The notes beneath the pieces are model-generated. The model did not search any database and was not told the DNA's origin. It saw only the letters and a list, made by a program, of their open reading frames with translations. 31,599 bases of DNA from Gamarada debralockiae (Eukaryota > Ascomycota > Leotiomycetes > Helotiales > Hyphodiscaceae). This document shows positions 28,740 to 31,599 of the stretch, piece by piece. A program made the position numbers and the translations under genes. Where the stretch lies: positions 1-31,599 of the forward strand of contig NXFV01000602.1 of the NCBI GenBank assembly GCA_002803225.1, written 5' to 3'. Position 1 is the stretch's first letter. Each line of letters opens with the position of its first letter.

Positions 28740-31599
28740 ATGACTGATCCTTTACCACCTAAAAATCGTTCGGATTTTGAGATAGCTGTTATTTGCGCCT
28801 TGCGTTTGGAGGCTGACGCTGTGGAGGCTTTGTTCGACAAATTCTGGGATGACGATGGGGACAGATACGGAAAGGCGCCAGGGGATACAAATACATATAC
28901 GACAGGCGTAATTGGTCGTCACAATGTCGTCCTGGCATTTATGCCCGGTATGGGCAAAGGCAATGCGGCGGCCGTAGCAGCCAGCTTCCGATCCAGCTTT
29001 GGGAGGATCAGGCTCGCTCTGGTCGTTGGGATTTGTGGCGGAGTGCCTTGTGGGACAGATGAGGAGGAGGAGATCCTACTCGGTGACGTCATTGTCAGCG
29101 ACGGACTTATACAGTACGACTTTGGGAGGCAGTTGCCAGACAGATTTGTCAGGAAGGACACTCTCAACGATAATCTAAGACAGAACTCCGAAATCCGAGC
29201 ATTCTTAACCAAGTTGAAAGGGCGAAGGGGTCGGATGCGCCTGAAAGATAGGACTTTTCATTACCTCACCGCCCTACGCGCGGAGCTAGGCGCCGAGAAC
29301 ACACGATATCCGGGCGCAATTGAGGATAAGCTCTTCGAGTCCAACTACCGTCACAAGCATCATGACTCGCCGACGTGCACAATCTGCGCCAAATGTGAGA
29401 GGAAAGAGGATGAGGTCTGCGAGGCTGCTCTTGATTCATTGTGTTCGGAATTGAAGTGTAGCGAGAGCAAGCTAGTACGTCGCATCCGGCTGCTAAATGC
29501 AGTTGAGGCTAGGGGTGATACAGAGGAACCAAAACCGCTGATACACTATGGCTTGATTGCATCTGGGGACGCAGTTATGAAGTCAGGTGAGCGCCGTGAT
29601 GAGATCGCCTTACGGGAGAATGTTATTGCCTTTGAAATGGAAGGAGCTGGAGTGTGGGACAATTTCCCTTGTGTTATAATCAAAGGGGTTTGCGACTACG
29701 CCGATAGCCACAAGAACAAGAAGTGGCAGAGCTATGCTGCAGCAACGGCGGCAGCATGTATGAAAGCATTCTTGGAAGCATGGGTTTCCCCGGATAAACT
29801 GTTGCTAGATGCGTCGGTTCACAGTAAGTAATAACTTTAGTTGGGAATTCCTTCCCCTTATCAACTCACTATACTGCAGCTCATATGCTGTATAATTTCG
29901 GAGACGGGGCTCGGTCTGAATAATCAACATAATACAGATTTTCAACGATTTAGTGCTTGTTAAGTATTGAGACACGCAGCTTCATTTCTTCTTTTCTTTG
30001 TTATTAAATATGTTCTTAGCTCTCTTATACTTAAGGAAGCACGGTTTTTTAACTTAATTTAATACTGGGATCTAAATCAAAAATTGTAGATAAAGCAGAA
30101 CTACGGAAGCCCGTACTTGATCTCATAGTGTCTAGATATATGTGATGGTTATAGAATCTTATGCTAACCTTACTCTAGAAACACCAAAGGGACATTGGCT
30201 CGTTCCATTCGGGCGCAACAAGCAGTTTGTTGGTCGTGACTCTGAAGTCAAGCAGGTTACTACTAAGCTTGACCCCGGTAATGAAGATGACTGCCAGCGG
30301 GTTGCAATTACAGGCTTGGGAGGAATGGGCAAGACTCAAATTGCCCTTGAGGTTGCCTTTCGGATTCAGAAAAACTATCCTGACTGCTCGGTGTTTTGGG
30401 TTCCTGCCATGGAGACGACTACCTTTGAGCGTGCGTTTCGGGAAATTGGCCAGAAACTCCAGATAGCCGGCATAGATGAGGACAAAGCAGATGTCAAATT
30501 ACTAGTAAAGATGGCCCTGAGCCAAGAGAGTGTGGGCCGATGGCTGATGGTTATTGACAACGCTGACGATGCGGGAATGCTTTACACTAAAGCCGATAAG
30601 AGTAGTGAAACCAACGGCTCTTCTCGTCTTCTCGACTACCTTCCTTTCAACCGAAAAGGTTCAATCCTCTTCACGACCCGGGACGGCAAGGCTGCAGTCA
30701 AGCAAGCCGAACTAGACGTAGTAACGTTAAAAGAAATGAGCGAGAGTGACTCTTTGCAGCTCCTGAAAACGAGTCTCCAAGACCCAAGTCTGTTAGGAGA
30801 CATAATCTCTGCAAAGAAGCTTCTTGATATACTTGCTCACCTTCCACTCGCGATGAAACAAGCCGCAGCTTTCATTAACGAGAATACTACATCAATTTCT
30901 GAATACTTAGAAATCTGCGAATCTAATGAAGAGCAATTTGTTGAGCTTCTCAGCAGAGATTTCGAGGACAAGGGGCGGTATAAGAGTACGACAGCGGTCA
31001 AAAATCCGATTGCTCTAACTTGGTTGATCTCTTTCCGTCAGATCTTGACTCATGATCTACTGGCTGCAGAGTATCTGTTCTTTATGTCTTGCGTCGCCCA
31101 GCAGGATATTCCAGACTCTTGGTTACCAGCAGCTCTAAAATTGAAGAAAACGGATGCGCTTGGGACGTTGAAGGCATATGCATTTATTACTCCACGAGCA
31201 GAGCAGCACTCATATGATATTCATCGACTCGTCCAGATTACAGTGCGCAATTGGTTAAAAGAGAAGAATGAATTGGATTTGTGGAGAGGCAAAACGCTCC
31301 AACAGGTCGCAAAAGTCTTTCCATTCCCGAAGCATGAGAACAAGGACATATGGACGTTATATCTTCCCCATACCAAATATGTCCTTAGCTCTGAGAATTA
31401 CTCGGGCAAGCTTGGAGAATCTTATTGGTGTCTGGTTTTCAACGTTGGAGAGTGCTTCCGAATCACTGGAAAATATGACCAAGCTGAAACATCGTATCAA
31501 CGGGCGCTCGAATTGAGAGAAAAGATGCTCGGCGTTGATCACCCGTCGACGCTAGATAGCATGAACAACCTCGCATTAGTGCTCAGCAATCAGGGTAAG
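28740..31599 (+). CDS. Fungal NOD-like receptor: nucleoside phosphorylase, NB-ARC, TPR (incomplete)
   Basis: Exon 1 (28740-29823) and exon 2 (30179 to beyond the window) join in frame across a 355-nt intron (GTAAGT; GCTAACC branch; CTCTAG), giving 835 residues so far. Residues about 10-345 form a PNP/UDP-phosphorylase domain (FEIAVICALRLEADAV, VVGICGGVP, IAFEMEGAGVWD, IKGVCDYAD), with the cysteine-rich insert usual for such fungal proteins (YRHKHHDSPTCTICAKC). The NB-ARC ATPase follows: FVGRDSEV, Walker A GLGGMGKT (407-414), Walker B WLMVIDNADD, SILFTTRD and HLPLA. The last residues start tetratricopeptide repeats (YDQAETSYQRALELREKMLG, then LDSMNNLALVLSNQG). This is a STAND/NLR receptor with the phosphorylase as effector domain and TPRs as sensor. 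All motifs look intact. Confidence 0.92.

Overview
The window is from a filamentous ascomycete (Pezizomycotina; the class cannot be fixed from sequence alone). The evidence is short GT-AG introns of about 50-85 nt with CTAAC/CTGAC-type branch sites, a HET-domain gene, a fungal NOD-like receptor (nucleoside phosphorylase, NB-ARC, TPR), and decayed repeats in which CAG-to-TAG changes look like repeat-induced point mutation (RIP).

Layout. 1-3.5 kb is gene-poor and decayed: a 20-bp tandem repeat at the left edge, a broken VOC (glyoxalase/extradiol dioxygenase) gene carrying a 180-bp TA-flanked inverted-repeat element, and an RRM remnant. 3.5-4.3 kb holds an intact GH16 glucanase-like gene. 4.6-7.4 kb holds two related small genes or remnants sharing an LIWKH motif on opposite strands. 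9.2-9.9 kb holds an Mpv17/PMP22 membrane protein. 10.8-11.2 kb holds a broken N-terminal domain of a STAND-type fungal protein. 11.4-20.6 kb is a conserved core: CSE1 (importin-alpha exporter, 8 exons, minus) and TSC2/tuberin (Rheb GAP, 2 exons, plus), divergently transcribed from a 0.9-kb shared region. 21.3-31.6 kb is an accessory, self/non-self-recognition type region: a HET-domain gene (minus), a PHOSPHO-family phosphatase (minus), an LTR and gag-like remnant, and a PNP-NB-ARC-TPR gene (plus) that runs off the right end.

Main discovery. What first looks like a 69-bp minisatellite at 23.4-24.25 kb is, on the minus strand and inside the HET gene, a run of 14 consecutive spliceosomal introns separated by 13 microexons of exactly 3 nt. 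Twelve of the introns are homologous 65-66 nt copies. Each has a donor (GTAAGT, GTGAGT, GTAAGC or GTAAAT) and a TAG acceptor, and nearly all have a recognisable branch site. All introns are phase 0. The upstream exon ends at a codon boundary and the downstream exon resumes in frame, so including or skipping any set of microexons keeps the HET reading frame. The microexons encode A-E-E-P-D-F-P-R-R-R-D-E-M; their first two bases are among the most variable columns of the repeat. I know of no described gene with this layout, but I could not search.
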